NCBI GenBank assembly: GCA_030655315.1
Contig: JAURVT010000050.1
Location: forward strand, 62,001-126,000
Reading direction: 5' to 3'
Length of the DNA stretch: 64,000 nt
DNA from: Nocardioidaceae bacterium
GTDB lineage: Bacteria > Actinomycetota > Actinomycetes > Propionibacteriales > Nocardioidaceae
A program made the translations under genes and the position numbers. Below are positions 42,165 to 50,798 of the stretch, piece by piece; positions within the stretch are counted from its first letter, which is position 1, and every line of letters starts with the position of its first letter. Under the pieces are notes generated by a model that was given only the letters and a program-made list of their open reading frames with translations, made no database searches and was not told the DNA's origin.

Positions 42165-43469
42165 TCAGAGCGACGGGCGCCCGAGCGCGCGGTGCGTCCA
42201 GCCCTCGCGGGTCCATGCCTCGCGGTCGAGGGCGTTGCGCCCGTCGACGATGTTGCGGGCGCGGACGACCGTGCCCACCTCGGCGGGGTCCATCTCGCGG
42301 AACTCGCGCCACTCGGTGAGGTGCAGGACGACGTCCGCGTCGGTGCAGGCCTGCATCGCGCTGCCCGCGTAGGCCAGGGTCGGGAACGCCTCCCGCGCCC
42401 GCGCCATCGCGTGCGGGTCGTAGACCCACACCGCCGCGCCCTGGTGCTGGATCGCCAGCGCGACGTCGAGCGCGGGCGAGTCGCGGATGTCGTCGGAGTC
42501 GGGCTTGAAGGCCGCACCCAGGACGGCGACGCGACGGCCGGCGAGCGACCCGTCGCACATCTCGCGGGAGAGGTCGACGGTGCGGGCCCGGCGGCGGACG
42601 TTGATGTCGTCGACCTGCTTGAGGAAGCCCAGGGCCTGGTCGACGCCGAGCTCGCCGGCGCGGGCCATGAAGGCGCGGATGTCCTTGGGCAGGCATCCGC
42701 CGCCGAAGCCGAGCCCGGGGCCGAGGAAGCGGTGGCCGATGCGCGCGTCGTGGCCGATGGCCTCGGACAGCCGGGTGACGTCGGCCCCGACGACCTCGCA
42801 GATCTCGGCCATCGCGTTGATGAACGAGATCTTGGTGGCCAGGAAGCTGTTGGCGGCGACCTTGACCAGCTCGGCGGTCGCGAGGTCCGTGGTGACCAGC
42901 GGGGTGCCGGCGTCGAGGATGGTCGCGTAGACGTCGCAGAGCGTCTTGGTGGCCCGCTCGGTGGTCGACCCGATGACGACGCGGTCGGGGTGCAGCGTGT
43001 CGTCCACGGCGAACCCCTCGCGCAGGAACTCGGGGTTCCAGCACAGGTCGGCGCCGGCGGCCTCGACGGCCTCGGCCAGCCGCGCGGCGGTGCCGACGGG
43101 CACCGTCGACTTGCCGACCACCAGGTCGCCGGGCGACAGGTGCTCGACGAGCGAGCCGACGGCGGCGTCCACGTAGGTCATGTCGGCCGCGTACTCGCCG
43201 GGCTTCTGCGGCGTGCCGACGCAGACGAAGTGCACGTCGGCGCGGGCGGCGACCTCGGCGTAGTCGGTGGTGAACCGCAGACGACCGCTGGCCAGGGCCT
43301 TCTGCAGCAGCTCGGGCAGGCCGGGCTCGTGGAACGGGACGACTCCGGACGCGAGCGACGCGACCTTGGCCGGGTCGACGTCGAGGCCGATGACCTCGTG
43401 GCCGAGCTCGACCATGGCGGCCGCGTGGGTGGCGCCGAGGTAGCCGGTGCCGATGACGGAGAGCTTCAT
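42165..43469 (-). CDS. ugd: UDP-glucose 6-dehydrogenase
   Basis: 434 aa. Twofold NAD-dependent oxidation of UDP-glucose to UDP-glucuronate. Rossmann start KLSVIGTGYLGATHAAAMVE, VGTPQKPGEYAADMTYVDAA, STVPVGTAARLAEAV, NPEFLREGFAVDD, ELVKVAANSFLATKISFINA with the catalytic lysine, and nucleophile Cys259 in GFGGGCLPKD; C-terminal domain with GAAFKPDSDDIRDSPALDVA. Last gene of the minus-strand polysaccharide operon. It should feed UDP-GlcA to the GT2 synthase or to a linked pathway. Confidence 0.93.
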   Translation of the reverse strand: MKLSVIGTGYLGATHAAAMVELGHEVIGLDVDPAKVASLASGVVPFHEPGLPELLQKALASGRLRFTTDYAEVAARADVHFVCVGTPQKPGEYAADMTYVDAAVGSLVEHLSPGDLVVGKSTVPVGTAARLAEAVEAAGADLCWNPEFLREGFAVDDTLHPDRVVIGSTTERATKTLCDVYATILDAGTPLVTTDLATAELVKVAANSFLATKISFINAMAEICEVVGADVTRLSEAIGHDARIGHRFLGPGLGFGGGCLPKDIRAFMARAGELGVDQALGFLKQVDDINVRRRARTVDLSREMCDGSLAGRRVAVLGAAFKPDSDDIRDSPALDVALAIQHQGAAVWVYDPHAMARAREAFPTLAYAGSAMQACTDADVVLHLTEWREFREMDPAEVGTVVRARNIVDGRNALDREAWTREGWTHRALGRPSL

Positions 43470-43512
43470 GGTGGTGGTTCCTTCGGGAGTGGGAGGCGGG
43501 GTGGAGCGTGGG

Positions 43513-45261
43513 TCAGGGGCGGGAGCCGGCGGCGAAGCCGTCGTCGGCGACGGCCTCGCGGAAGGCCGCCAGGGCCTCGGGCGAGGAGTCGACGCGCCAG
43601 TCGAGCGACGACGGCACGCCGTCGACGACGTGGTCGGCGCGGTTGTTGAACCACAGGAAGCCGACGACGTCGTCGTCCTCGACGAACCGGCGGAGCGCGT
43701 TGCGGGTCCACTCGGCCTTCTGCCCGCTGAGCTCCTGCCCGCCCTGCGCCTGGGTGGCGCCGATCTCGGCGAAGAACAGCGGCTTGCTCGTGAGGGCCTT
43801 GAGCCGGTCGACGGTCCTGCCGAACGCGGCCTCGTACGTGGGGCCGAGCGAGGCACGTCGCATGTAGATCGACGCGCCGACCCAGTCGACGTACTGGTCG
43901 CCGGGGTAGCTCGCCTCGAGGTCGCTGAGGCCGTTGGTCGCCGACGGCTTGAGGTCGTCGACGCGGCTCGGGGACCACAGCCAGATGACGTCCTCGTTGG
44001 CGCCGACGGACTCGAACACCTGCCACAGGTGGCGCCACGCGGCGACGTACTTCTCGGGCGTGTTGTTGTAGTCCGCGCGGCCCGACGACCAGCCGTACCA
44101 GCTGCCGTTCATCTCGTGGTCGAAGCGGATGACGACCGGCAGCCCGGTCCGCGCGACGGCCTCGGCGTAGCGGTAGAGGTAGGCGTCGTGCTGGCCCTCG
44201 ATGATCGAGGTCAGCGAGTACGCCGACTTCTCCGCGGTGGGATCCGAGACCTGCGCGACCGACATCCAGGTGACGACGGGCAGCGCGTCGCGGCGCCACG
44301 CCTTGGTCACCAGGTCGCCGCGGTAGTCCTGGTTGAACCCGCTGAACCAGCCGACGCTGCTCGGCGCCTTGCCCACCTGGTCGTCGAGCCGGTCGAACAT
44401 CGCGGTGTCACCGGGCAGGCCGTCCTGGGAGAAGCCGTAGTAGTCCTTCGCCGGCGACAGCAGCTCGGCCTTGGCGGCCGGGGTCGGGGCGGGCTCGACG
44501 TAGGCGCCGGCCGGCTCGGACACGGGGCGCTTCGCGTCGACGGGCAGGTCGGTGCAGGCGAGGCCGTCGCCGTCGAAGCCGCCCCTGCCGCTGTCGAGGC
44601 CGAGGGGGTCGGAGAGGTCGGCGACGTAGTGCGCCTGGGCGTCCTGCTGCCAGTCGAAGCTCCAGCAGCCCTCGATCCGCGCCGCGGCCGGCGGAACGGC
44701 CGTGGGCGGGACACCGGGCCGCGGCGGCTGGACCACACCGCCACCGCCGGCACCGGCACCACCGCCCGCGCCGCCGCCACCGCCGCTCTCGGAGCCGTCC
44801 GCGATCGGGACGAACGGCGTCGACCCGCCGGGGGACGAGCCGGAGCCCGTCCCGCCGCCCATCGAGGACTCGCCCCCGGTGGGCCGGCCGTACGCGGTCG
44901 GGTCGGCCGATCCGCCCGCGTACGGACGCGGGACGCTCGCCGACGAGGGGCGCGAGGCCGTGGGCGTCGTCGGGCGGCGGGACGGCGTGGCCGACGGCGT
45001 GGCCGACGGGCGCGGGGTGGGCCGGGCGGCCGGTGCCGCGGCGTCGGTGCTGCCGGACGTGCCGCCGAGCGCCGCGGGGATGCGGTCGGTCACGGTGCCG
45101 GCGACGTCGTCGCCGACGGGGGAGACCCACAGCGCCGCGCAGGCCGCGACGAGGCTGAGGGAGAGGAAGGTGGCGTTGGCCTTCTTCCCCAGGGCGCTGA
45201 ACCCGAATCGGGGGTCGGACGGACCGCCGGGGGTGGGCTCAGGGGAGGAGCTGGGCGTCAT
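43513..45261 (-). CDS. membrane-anchored GH26 hydrolase with Excalibur-like domain
   Basis: 582 aa. One membrane helix (about 28-48), then a Pro/Ser/Thr/Gly-rich linker to about 193, then CWSFDWQQDAQAHYVADLSD and LDSGRGGFDGDGLACTDLP (199-240), which match the Excalibur calcium-binding motif with its D-x-D-G-x-x-C end. The catalytic domain (about 272-580) resembles GH26 beta-mannanases: acid/base Glu383 in FDHEMNGSWYGW and nucleophile Glu499 in PLFFAEIGAT. It would trim or release the polymer outside the cell. Overlaps the GT2 stop by 23 bases (start at 45261, GT2 ends 45239), so the two are coupled. ATG 45261 is chosen over one 54 bases upstream. Confidence 0.82.
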   Translation of the reverse strand: MTPSSSPEPTPGGPSDPRFGFSALGKKANATFLSLSLVAACAALWVSPVGDDVAGTVTDRIPAALGGTSGSTDAAAPAARPTPRPSATPSATPSRRPTTPTASRPSSASVPRPYAGGSADPTAYGRPTGGESSMGGGTGSGSSPGGSTPFVPIADGSESGGGGGAGGGAGAGGGGVVQPPRPGVPPTAVPPAAARIEGCWSFDWQQDAQAHYVADLSDPLGLDSGRGGFDGDGLACTDLPVDAKRPVSEPAGAYVEPAPTPAAKAELLSPAKDYYGFSQDGLPGDTAMFDRLDDQVGKAPSSVGWFSGFNQDYRGDLVTKAWRRDALPVVTWMSVAQVSDPTAEKSAYSLTSIIEGQHDAYLYRYAEAVARTGLPVVIRFDHEMNGSWYGWSSGRADYNNTPEKYVAAWRHLWQVFESVGANEDVIWLWSPSRVDDLKPSATNGLSDLEASYPGDQYVDWVGASIYMRRASLGPTYEAAFGRTVDRLKALTSKPLFFAEIGATQAQGGQELSGQKAEWTRNALRRFVEDDDVVGFLWFNNRADHVVDGVPSSLDWRVDSSPEALAAFREAVADDGFAAGSRP

Positions 45262-46675
45262 AGAGGACTCCGAGGAGGACGGCGGCCGAGGCCACGAGGT
45301 ACGGGACGAGGGCACGGGGGTCGCCCGTGGTGTTGACGGGGGAGCGGAGGGTGGCGGTCTCGACCCGCTCGGCGAGCTGCGTCGAGCCGGACAGTCCGAG
45401 CGGCTCCATCGGCGTCTCGGTCTCGGTCTGCGCCGAGTACGCGTCCGCCCGGGTGCCCCAGCCGCCGACGTGGCCGAGGCGCAGGAACCCGTACATCCGC
45501 AGCGGCATCAGGAACAGCGAGCTGAACAGGATGTAGAGCGGCATGAGCAGCAGGTCGACGGGGCGTTCCTCGATGTGGCGCAGCTGGCGCAGCGCCATCG
45601 AGAGCGTCGACATGACGATCGTCAGCACGATGATCGCGGGGATCGCGTGCGCGGTGGGCCCGAGGTCGAGCAGGCCGGCGTAGAGGTTCTCGCCGGTGTC
45701 GGTGGCGTACCGGATCACCCACGCGGTGACCACCGCGAGCAGCAGGAACGGCATCACGATGTCGGAGACGAAGAAGAAGGCCAGCAGCGGCGTGTGGCCG
45801 AGCATCCAGGGCAGCATCCGCAGGGTGTTGTACTGGCTGCCGCGCGACCACCGCAGCTGCTGCTTCATCATCTTCCCGAGCTTGGTCGGGGCGTCGGTGT
45901 AGACCAGGCTGGTGGACTGGTAGACGGTCTTGTAGCCGCGCTTGAGCGCGAGGTTGGTCAGCGTCCGGTCGTCGGAGACCTCCATGAAGACGCCGAGGAA
46001 CTTCTGCTCCATGAAGTCGCGCATCGAGTCGACCAGCACCGCCCGGCGGAAGGCGATCGTGCGGCCCGGCAGGCAGCCGACCGAGCCGAGCCGGCTCTGC
46101 GCGGGCATCGCGTAGAGCACCCGGGTGTTCTCGAGCCAGTCGGCCCAGCGGGTCAGGAAGCAGCGCCCCGGGTCGAGGATCCGCTGACGGGTGGTGACGC
46201 CGCCGACCGTCGGGTCCTTGAACGGCTTGACCAGCTCGGGGAGCGTCCCGTCGGTCCAGACGGTGTCGCTGTCCACGAGCACCACGACGTCGCCGACGGC
46301 CGCCTCGGTGCCCACCATCACCGCGTTGCGCTTGCCGGCGATGGGCGTCCAGGTCCACTGGACGGCCGGCGCGAGCTCCTCGCAGACGCGCTCGAGGTCG
46401 GGGTTGCGGCGCCCGTTGATCACCACGATCGTCTCGGTGGGCTCCTGGCCGACGATGCGCTCGAGCACCTCGCGGAACAGGTCGAGCGGCTCGTCGACCA
46501 CGGGGATGACGACCGAGGTCGTGGTGGTGTGCGGCTCGGTCCACGGACGGTAGCCGCGGGACAGCAGCACCTTGGCGAGCCAGACCAGCCAGGTCAGGAG
46601 CACGAAGGTGCAGAACAGGTACAGGTGCGCGTCGCCCTGGATGGTGTGGCGCAGCTGCAGGATCGCGATGAACAC
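45239..46675 (-). CDS. processive GT2 glycosyltransferase (hyaluronan/cellulose synthase type)
   Basis: 478 aa. Membrane polysaccharide synthase. One N-terminal helix (18-37), cytosolic GT-A domain (about 50-290) with the motif set of processive beta-glycan synthases: TSVVIPVVDEP, GKRNAVMVG, DSD 135-137, GCLPGRTIAFRR, SDD 234-236 and QQLRW 272-276; then four or more C-terminal helices (about 293-400). Sugar donor not determined; UDP-GlcA from the linked dehydrogenase is one option, GDP-mannose another given the GH26 neighbour. Starts 4 bases after the acyltransferase stop. Confidence 0.88.
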   Translation of the reverse strand: MFIAILQLRHTIQGDAHLYLFCTFVLLTWLVWLAKVLLSRGYRPWTEPHTTTTSVVIPVVDEPLDLFREVLERIVGQEPTETIVVINGRRNPDLERVCEELAPAVQWTWTPIAGKRNAVMVGTEAAVGDVVVLVDSDTVWTDGTLPELVKPFKDPTVGGVTTRQRILDPGRCFLTRWADWLENTRVLYAMPAQSRLGSVGCLPGRTIAFRRAVLVDSMRDFMEQKFLGVFMEVSDDRTLTNLALKRGYKTVYQSTSLVYTDAPTKLGKMMKQQLRWSRGSQYNTLRMLPWMLGHTPLLAFFFVSDIVMPFLLLAVVTAWVIRYATDTGENLYAGLLDLGPTAHAIPAIIVLTIVMSTLSMALRQLRHIEERPVDLLLMPLYILFSSLFLMPLRMYGFLRLGHVGGWGTRADAYSAQTETETPMEPLGLSGSTQLAERVETATLRSPVNTTGDPRALVPYLVASAAVLLGVLYDAQLLP

Positions 46676-46679
46676 GGTC

Positions 46680-48800
46680 TCAGCCCTTCTTCGGCGGGAC
46701 GAGCGACCGCAGCTGCGGCGCGAGCCAGCGGCTGTAGGGCACCGTCATGTGGGAGTCGTTGCGGTAGACGAGGACGTTGCCGACCACGGCGGGGCAGGCC
46801 CGGTCGGTGCAGAACCAGTCGACGGGGTCGACGGAGGCGTCGACCGCGCCGGGCACGGCCGCGAGGAGGGCCTCGTGCCGGTCGGGGTAGGAGTAGGCGC
46901 GGTCGCGCTCGAAGGAGCAGGAGCGGACGTCGTCGAGGCTCGCGGCCACGCACCCCGGCAGGTCGGTGCCCGGGATCGGGACGTCCTGGACGTACTCGAC
47001 GCGGGCGCCGCTGGTCTCGCGCAGCGCGTCGAGCGTGCGCAGCGTCGCGGCCGCGAAGTCGTCCGGTCCGACCGAGCGCGAGGCGACGTTCTCGGACTGG
47101 CTCACCAGCACGCGGCGCGGCTGCAGGTCGGCGATCGCCGCGACGGTCTCGGCGCGCCAGGTGTCGCACTCGGTGTAGTCGCGGTTGAGGGCCGGGTTGC
47201 GGACGGTGAGGTCGGCGACGGGGCAGGCCGACTTGGTCCAGCTGACGACCTTGAACCCGTTCTGGCGGCCGAGGGCGTCGAGCGCGGGCTGCCACTGCTC
47301 GGCGTGGCTGTCGCCGAAGAGCACGACGGTGCGGTCCGAGGTGGTGTCGCCGTACTCGCAGGCCGGACGCTCGGTGCTGGTGAACCCGGCGTGGCAGCCG
47401 TTGCGCGAGGTCGGGGGCAGGCTCTGGGCGGCCTCGTCCGGCTGTGGCACGAGGTTGGCCGGGACCGCCCGGGTGCGCAGCCCCGCGGCGAGGGTGGAGG
47501 TCAGGGCGGAGTCGCCGGCGTCGCTCGCGCCGCCGATCGCGGCGAGCCGTGCGTCGTCGCCGCTCCCGGTCAGGGCGACGGGCAGCACCGAGACGACGAG
47601 GAAGACGACCGCCGCGACGGCCGCGGCGAAGCCGATCGTGACCCCGGCCCAGCGGACGTCCGGCATCACGGCGCGCCGCGCGGGCTCCTCGACGAGGAAG
47701 AACGAGAGCAGCGCGACGACCACCGACAGCCAGACCACGACGCCCCGCTCGAGCACCGAGAGGTCGTGCCCGACGACGTGCGGCGCGAGCACCAGCATCG
47801 GCCAGTGCCACAGGTACCAGGAGTAGGAGATCCGGCCGAGGCACTGCATCAGCGGCTCGCCCAGCACCCGCTCGGCGCCGACGCGTCCGCCGCAGCCGGC
47901 GGCCACGACGAGGGCGGCCCCGCCGACCGGCAGCCACGCGGCGTGCCCCGGGAAGGGCGTCGCGTCGGTGTAGAGCAGCGCGCTCGCGAGGATCGCGCCG
48001 ATGCCGACCCAGGCGATCACGCCCGCGAGGCGGCGGGGGAGCCCGGCCCAGGTGCTCGCCGTCAGGGCCACGAGCGCGCCGACGCCGAGCTCCCAGGCGC
48101 GGGTGTGGAGCGAGAAGTAGGCCCACGGTGCCGACGACCCGGTGACGGTGATCGAGAGCCACGACGACGCCGCGACCGCCACGACGGTCAGCGCGACCAG
48201 CAGGCCGGGTGCGAGGCGCCGTCCGAGGGCGAGGACGAGCGCGATCGTCAGCGGCCAGACGACGTAGAACTGCTCCTCGACGGCCAGCGACCAGAAGTGC
48301 TGCAGCGGCGACGCGGCGACCCCGAGGTGCTGGTAGTCGGTGCCCTGCACCGCGAGCCGGTAGTTCAGGCCGTAGAACGTGGTGAACAGGCCGTCGACGG
48401 CGATGGACCGCACCTGCAGCGGCGGGGCCCAGACGCGCGCCGCCGCCACGGTGGCCAGCACCACGACGACCGCGGCGGGCAGCAGGCGGCGCACCCGGTG
48501 GGCGTAGAAGGTGGGGATGGCGCGGAAGCCGCGCTCGCCCACCGACCGGCTGAGCTGGCGCGTGATGAGGAAGCCGGAGATGACGAAGAAGACGTCGACG
48601 CCGACGTACCCGCCGTCGAACGCGAGCCCTGCGTGGTAGAGCACGACGGTGAGGACGGCGATCGCGCGGAGCCCCTCGATGTCGGGGCGGAAGCCGCGCG
48701 GGGTGACCGGCTCGGAGCGTCGACGCAGCCGGCGCGCTGGTCGGCGGGGCGGTGCCTGGTCGGTGACGGTGACCGTCGTGCGGTCGTCCATGAGAGTCAT
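46680..48800 (-). CDS. acyltransferase-3 / SGNH O-acetyltransferase (OatA-like)
   Basis: 706 aa. Acyltransferase_3 membrane domain (about 40-400, ten or more helices): RPDIEGLRAIAVLTVVLYHA, GGYVGVDVFFVISGFLITRQ, FWSLAVEEQFYVVWPL. C-terminal extracytoplasmic SGNH domain: VVLFGDSHAEQWQPAL (catalytic Ser) and VYRNDSHMTVPYS (Asp/His). Such proteins carry acetyl groups across the membrane onto peptidoglycan or polysaccharide. First gene of the operon with GT2, GH26 and ugd, so the probable target is the polymer made there. ATG 48800 chosen; 48791 is an alternative. Confidence 0.88.
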   Translation of the reverse strand: MTLMDDRTTVTVTDQAPPRRPARRLRRRSEPVTPRGFRPDIEGLRAIAVLTVVLYHAGLAFDGGYVGVDVFFVISGFLITRQLSRSVGERGFRAIPTFYAHRVRRLLPAAVVVVLATVAAARVWAPPLQVRSIAVDGLFTTFYGLNYRLAVQGTDYQHLGVAASPLQHFWSLAVEEQFYVVWPLTIALVLALGRRLAPGLLVALTVVAVAASSWLSITVTGSSAPWAYFSLHTRAWELGVGALVALTASTWAGLPRRLAGVIAWVGIGAILASALLYTDATPFPGHAAWLPVGGAALVVAAGCGGRVGAERVLGEPLMQCLGRISYSWYLWHWPMLVLAPHVVGHDLSVLERGVVVWLSVVVALLSFFLVEEPARRAVMPDVRWAGVTIGFAAAVAAVVFLVVSVLPVALTGSGDDARLAAIGGASDAGDSALTSTLAAGLRTRAVPANLVPQPDEAAQSLPPTSRNGCHAGFTSTERPACEYGDTTSDRTVVLFGDSHAEQWQPALDALGRQNGFKVVSWTKSACPVADLTVRNPALNRDYTECDTWRAETVAAIADLQPRRVLVSQSENVASRSVGPDDFAAATLRTLDALRETSGARVEYVQDVPIPGTDLPGCVAASLDDVRSCSFERDRAYSYPDRHEALLAAVPGAVDASVDPVDWFCTDRACPAVVGNVLVYRNDSHMTVPYSRWLAPQLRSLVPPKKG

Positions 48801-48940
48801 CGGGAGTGGTCCGGAGGGTGCGTGGCTACGAGGAGCCGGGCCGGGCTCCCCTCCCGAGGGAGAACCAGTTGACGCCGACGAACCTATGGACGGCCGGAGT
48901 CCGCGACGTCTCCGCGAACGGCGCACCACGTTACGAACTA

Positions 48941-48951
48941 CTCAATTTGAG
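48941..48951. promoter_or_regulatory. AT-rich palindrome CTCAATTTGAG in the divergent region
   Basis: CTCAA-T-TTGAG, flanked by CTA and GTAG, in the most AT-rich spot of the 283-nt region between the polysaccharide operon and the acyl-CoA ligase. Candidate operator for the operon. The rest of the region (48801-49083) shows no gene. Confidence 0.35.
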
Positions 48952-49028
48952 GTAGAGATGTGACGATCAGGTGAACGGGTGTCCCGGGCGTCCCACGACA
49001 GTGGTCCGGGACACGGTCTACGCGTCGG

Positions 49029-49034
49029 TAATAT
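49029..49034 (+). promoter_or_regulatory. -10 element TAATAT of the acyl-CoA ligase gene
   Basis: TAATAT stands out in GC-rich DNA and would give a 43-nt leader containing GGAGG at 49073-49077, 6 nt before the GTG. No convincing -35 hexamer. Confidence 0.45.
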
Positions 49035-49083
49035 GACGGGCGTGAGACCGCTCACGTGAACCGACCGACCCTGGAGGCCCTTC

Positions 49084-50634
49084 GTGCCCAACCTGTCCGC
49101 GCTGCTCGAGGACTCAGCCGCCGCCTACGCCGACCGTGACGCGATCGTGCTCGGCGGCACCCGTCTGAGCTATGCCCAGGTCGACGGCGCCGCCTCGCAG
49201 GTGGCCAACCTGCTGGTCTCGCGCGGGGTCGTGCCCGGCGACAAGGTGGCGCTCTCGTGCGCCAACGTCCCGCACTTCAGCATCATCTACTTCGGCATCC
49301 TCAAGGCCGGCGCGACGGTCGTCCCGCTCAACGTCCTGCTCAAGGCCCGTGAGGTCGCCTACCACCTCGAGGACTCCGACGCGGTCGCCTACTTCGCGTT
49401 CGAGGGCACCCCCGAGCTGCCCATCGGCCAGGCCGGGTTCGACGGCTTCACCCAGGTGGACTCGTGCCGCGAGTTCTTCGTCGTGACGGTCGACCCGGCC
49501 GCCGCCTCGCCCATCGAGGGCGCCGCCACCTTCGGCGCGGCCGTGGCCCAGCAGCCGCCCACGTTCGACACCGTCGACGTCGCCGACGACGACACCGCCG
49601 TGATCCTCTACACCTCGGGCACCACCGGCCAGCCCAAGGGCGCCGAGCTCAGCCACGCCAACATGCGCTCCAACGCGCTCGTCGGCGACCGCCTGTTCGG
49701 GGCCAGCGTCGACGACCCCGACACCTACCTCTGCGTGCTCCCGCTGTTCCACTCGTTCGGCCAGACCGTCGTGCAGAACGGGGCCTTCGCGTTCGGCGGC
49801 ACCGTCGTCATGCTGCCGCGCTTCGAGGCCAAGGCGGCGCTCGGCCTGATGGTGTCCGAGGGCGTCACCTTCTTCGCCGGCGTCCCCACCATGTACTGGG
49901 GCCTGCTCGGCGCGCTCGACGACACCGTCGACGTCGAGGCCATCGCGGGCGACCTGCGCGTGGCCGCCGCCGGCGGATCGGCCCTCCCGGTCGAGATCCA
50001 CCGCGAGTTCGGCGAGCGGTTCGGCGTCACGATCCGCGAGGGCTACGGCCTCTCCGAGACGTCCCCCGTCGCGAGCTTCTCGCCCGACGGCGCCGAGGCC
50101 CGTCCGGGCTCGATCGGCCTGCCGATCCCCGGCGTCGAGATGAAGCTCGTCGACGCCGACTGGAACGAGGTCGAGGGCGCCGACCAGGTCGGCGAGATCG
50201 CCATCAAGGGCCCCAACGTGATGAAGGGCTACTACGACCGGCCCGAGGCCACCGAGGCCGTCATCCGCGACGGCTGGTTCCGCTCCGGCGACCTCGCCCG
50301 ACGCGACGACGACGGCTGGTACTACATCGTCGACCGCTCCAAGGACATGATCATCCGCGGCGGCTTCAACGTGTACCCCCGCGAGATCGAGGAGGTGCTG
50401 ATGACGCACCCCGCGGTCTCCCTCGTCGCCGTCGTCGGCGTCCCCGACGAGTCCCACGGCGAGGAGATCAAGGCGTTCGTGATCAAGAAGGCCGACGACC
50501 CCACCACCGAGGACGAGCTCCGGGCCTGGGGCAAGGAGCAGATGGCGGCCTACAAGTACCCCCGCCACGTCGAGTTCCGGACCGAGCTCCCCATGACCTC
50601 CACCGGCAAGATCTTGAAGAGAGAGCTCGTCTGA
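49084..50634 (+). CDS. long-chain fatty-acid-CoA ligase
   Basis: 516 aa. Activates a carboxylic acid to acyl-AMP and then acyl-CoA. ANL superfamily motifs: VILYTSGTTGQPKGAELSHA (P-loop), REGYGLSETSPVASF, GWFRSGDLARRDDDGWYYIV, DRSKDMIIRGGFNVYPREIE hinge and the last-domain lysine in MTSTGKILKREL. The sequence fits the FadD medium/long-chain group. GTG start with GGAGG. Divergent from the polysaccharide operon; no beta-oxidation genes adjoin. Confidence 0.9.
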   Translation: MPNLSALLEDSAAAYADRDAIVLGGTRLSYAQVDGAASQVANLLVSRGVVPGDKVALSCANVPHFSIIYFGILKAGATVVPLNVLLKAREVAYHLEDSDAVAYFAFEGTPELPIGQAGFDGFTQVDSCREFFVVTVDPAAASPIEGAATFGAAVAQQPPTFDTVDVADDDTAVILYTSGTTGQPKGAELSHANMRSNALVGDRLFGASVDDPDTYLCVLPLFHSFGQTVVQNGAFAFGGTVVMLPRFEAKAALGLMVSEGVTFFAGVPTMYWGLLGALDDTVDVEAIAGDLRVAAAGGSALPVEIHREFGERFGVTIREGYGLSETSPVASFSPDGAEARPGSIGLPIPGVEMKLVDADWNEVEGADQVGEIAIKGPNVMKGYYDRPEATEAVIRDGWFRSGDLARRDDDGWYYIVDRSKDMIIRGGFNVYPREIEEVLMTHPAVSLVAVVGVPDESHGEEIKAFVIKKADDPTTEDELRAWGKEQMAAYKYPRHVEFRTELPMTSTGKILKRELV

Positions 50635-50641
50635 CGCGTCC

Positions 50642-50709
50642 GGGGTTCACCACGACGTCGTGGTGAACCCCCGCTGACCGTGGCATGTTCACCGCGGTCA
50701 GCGGGGGTT
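50642..50709 (-). repeat. two-module extragenic palindrome, family B copy 2
   Basis: Module 1: perfect 30-nt palindrome 50642-50671, half-site GGGGTTCACCACGAC. Module 2: AACCCCCGCTGACCG (50666-50680), 14-nt loop, exact complement (50695-50709). Module order is reversed compared with 32739-32805. Begins 7 bases after the ligase stop. Confidence 0.92.
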
Positions 50710-50798
50710 TGCCGCGGTCGGTGCGTGAGTAGGCACCGGCCCCGATCTGAGTACGCGCACCCATGCGACGGTCGCCCCGCCGCCGCGAGGGTGTCGGT

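Noticed and set aside
42165-48800. Calling the polysaccharide operon a hyaluronan or cellulose locus
   Set aside because: GT2 motifs are shared by all such synthases, and the GH26 partner argues against a simple assignment; the sugar cannot be read from the sequence.
32739-50709. The inverted pair of family B repeats as ends of an 18-kb composite transposon
   Set aside because: The DNA between them is core metabolism (purA, purD, purB, purC) in conserved order, with no transposase.
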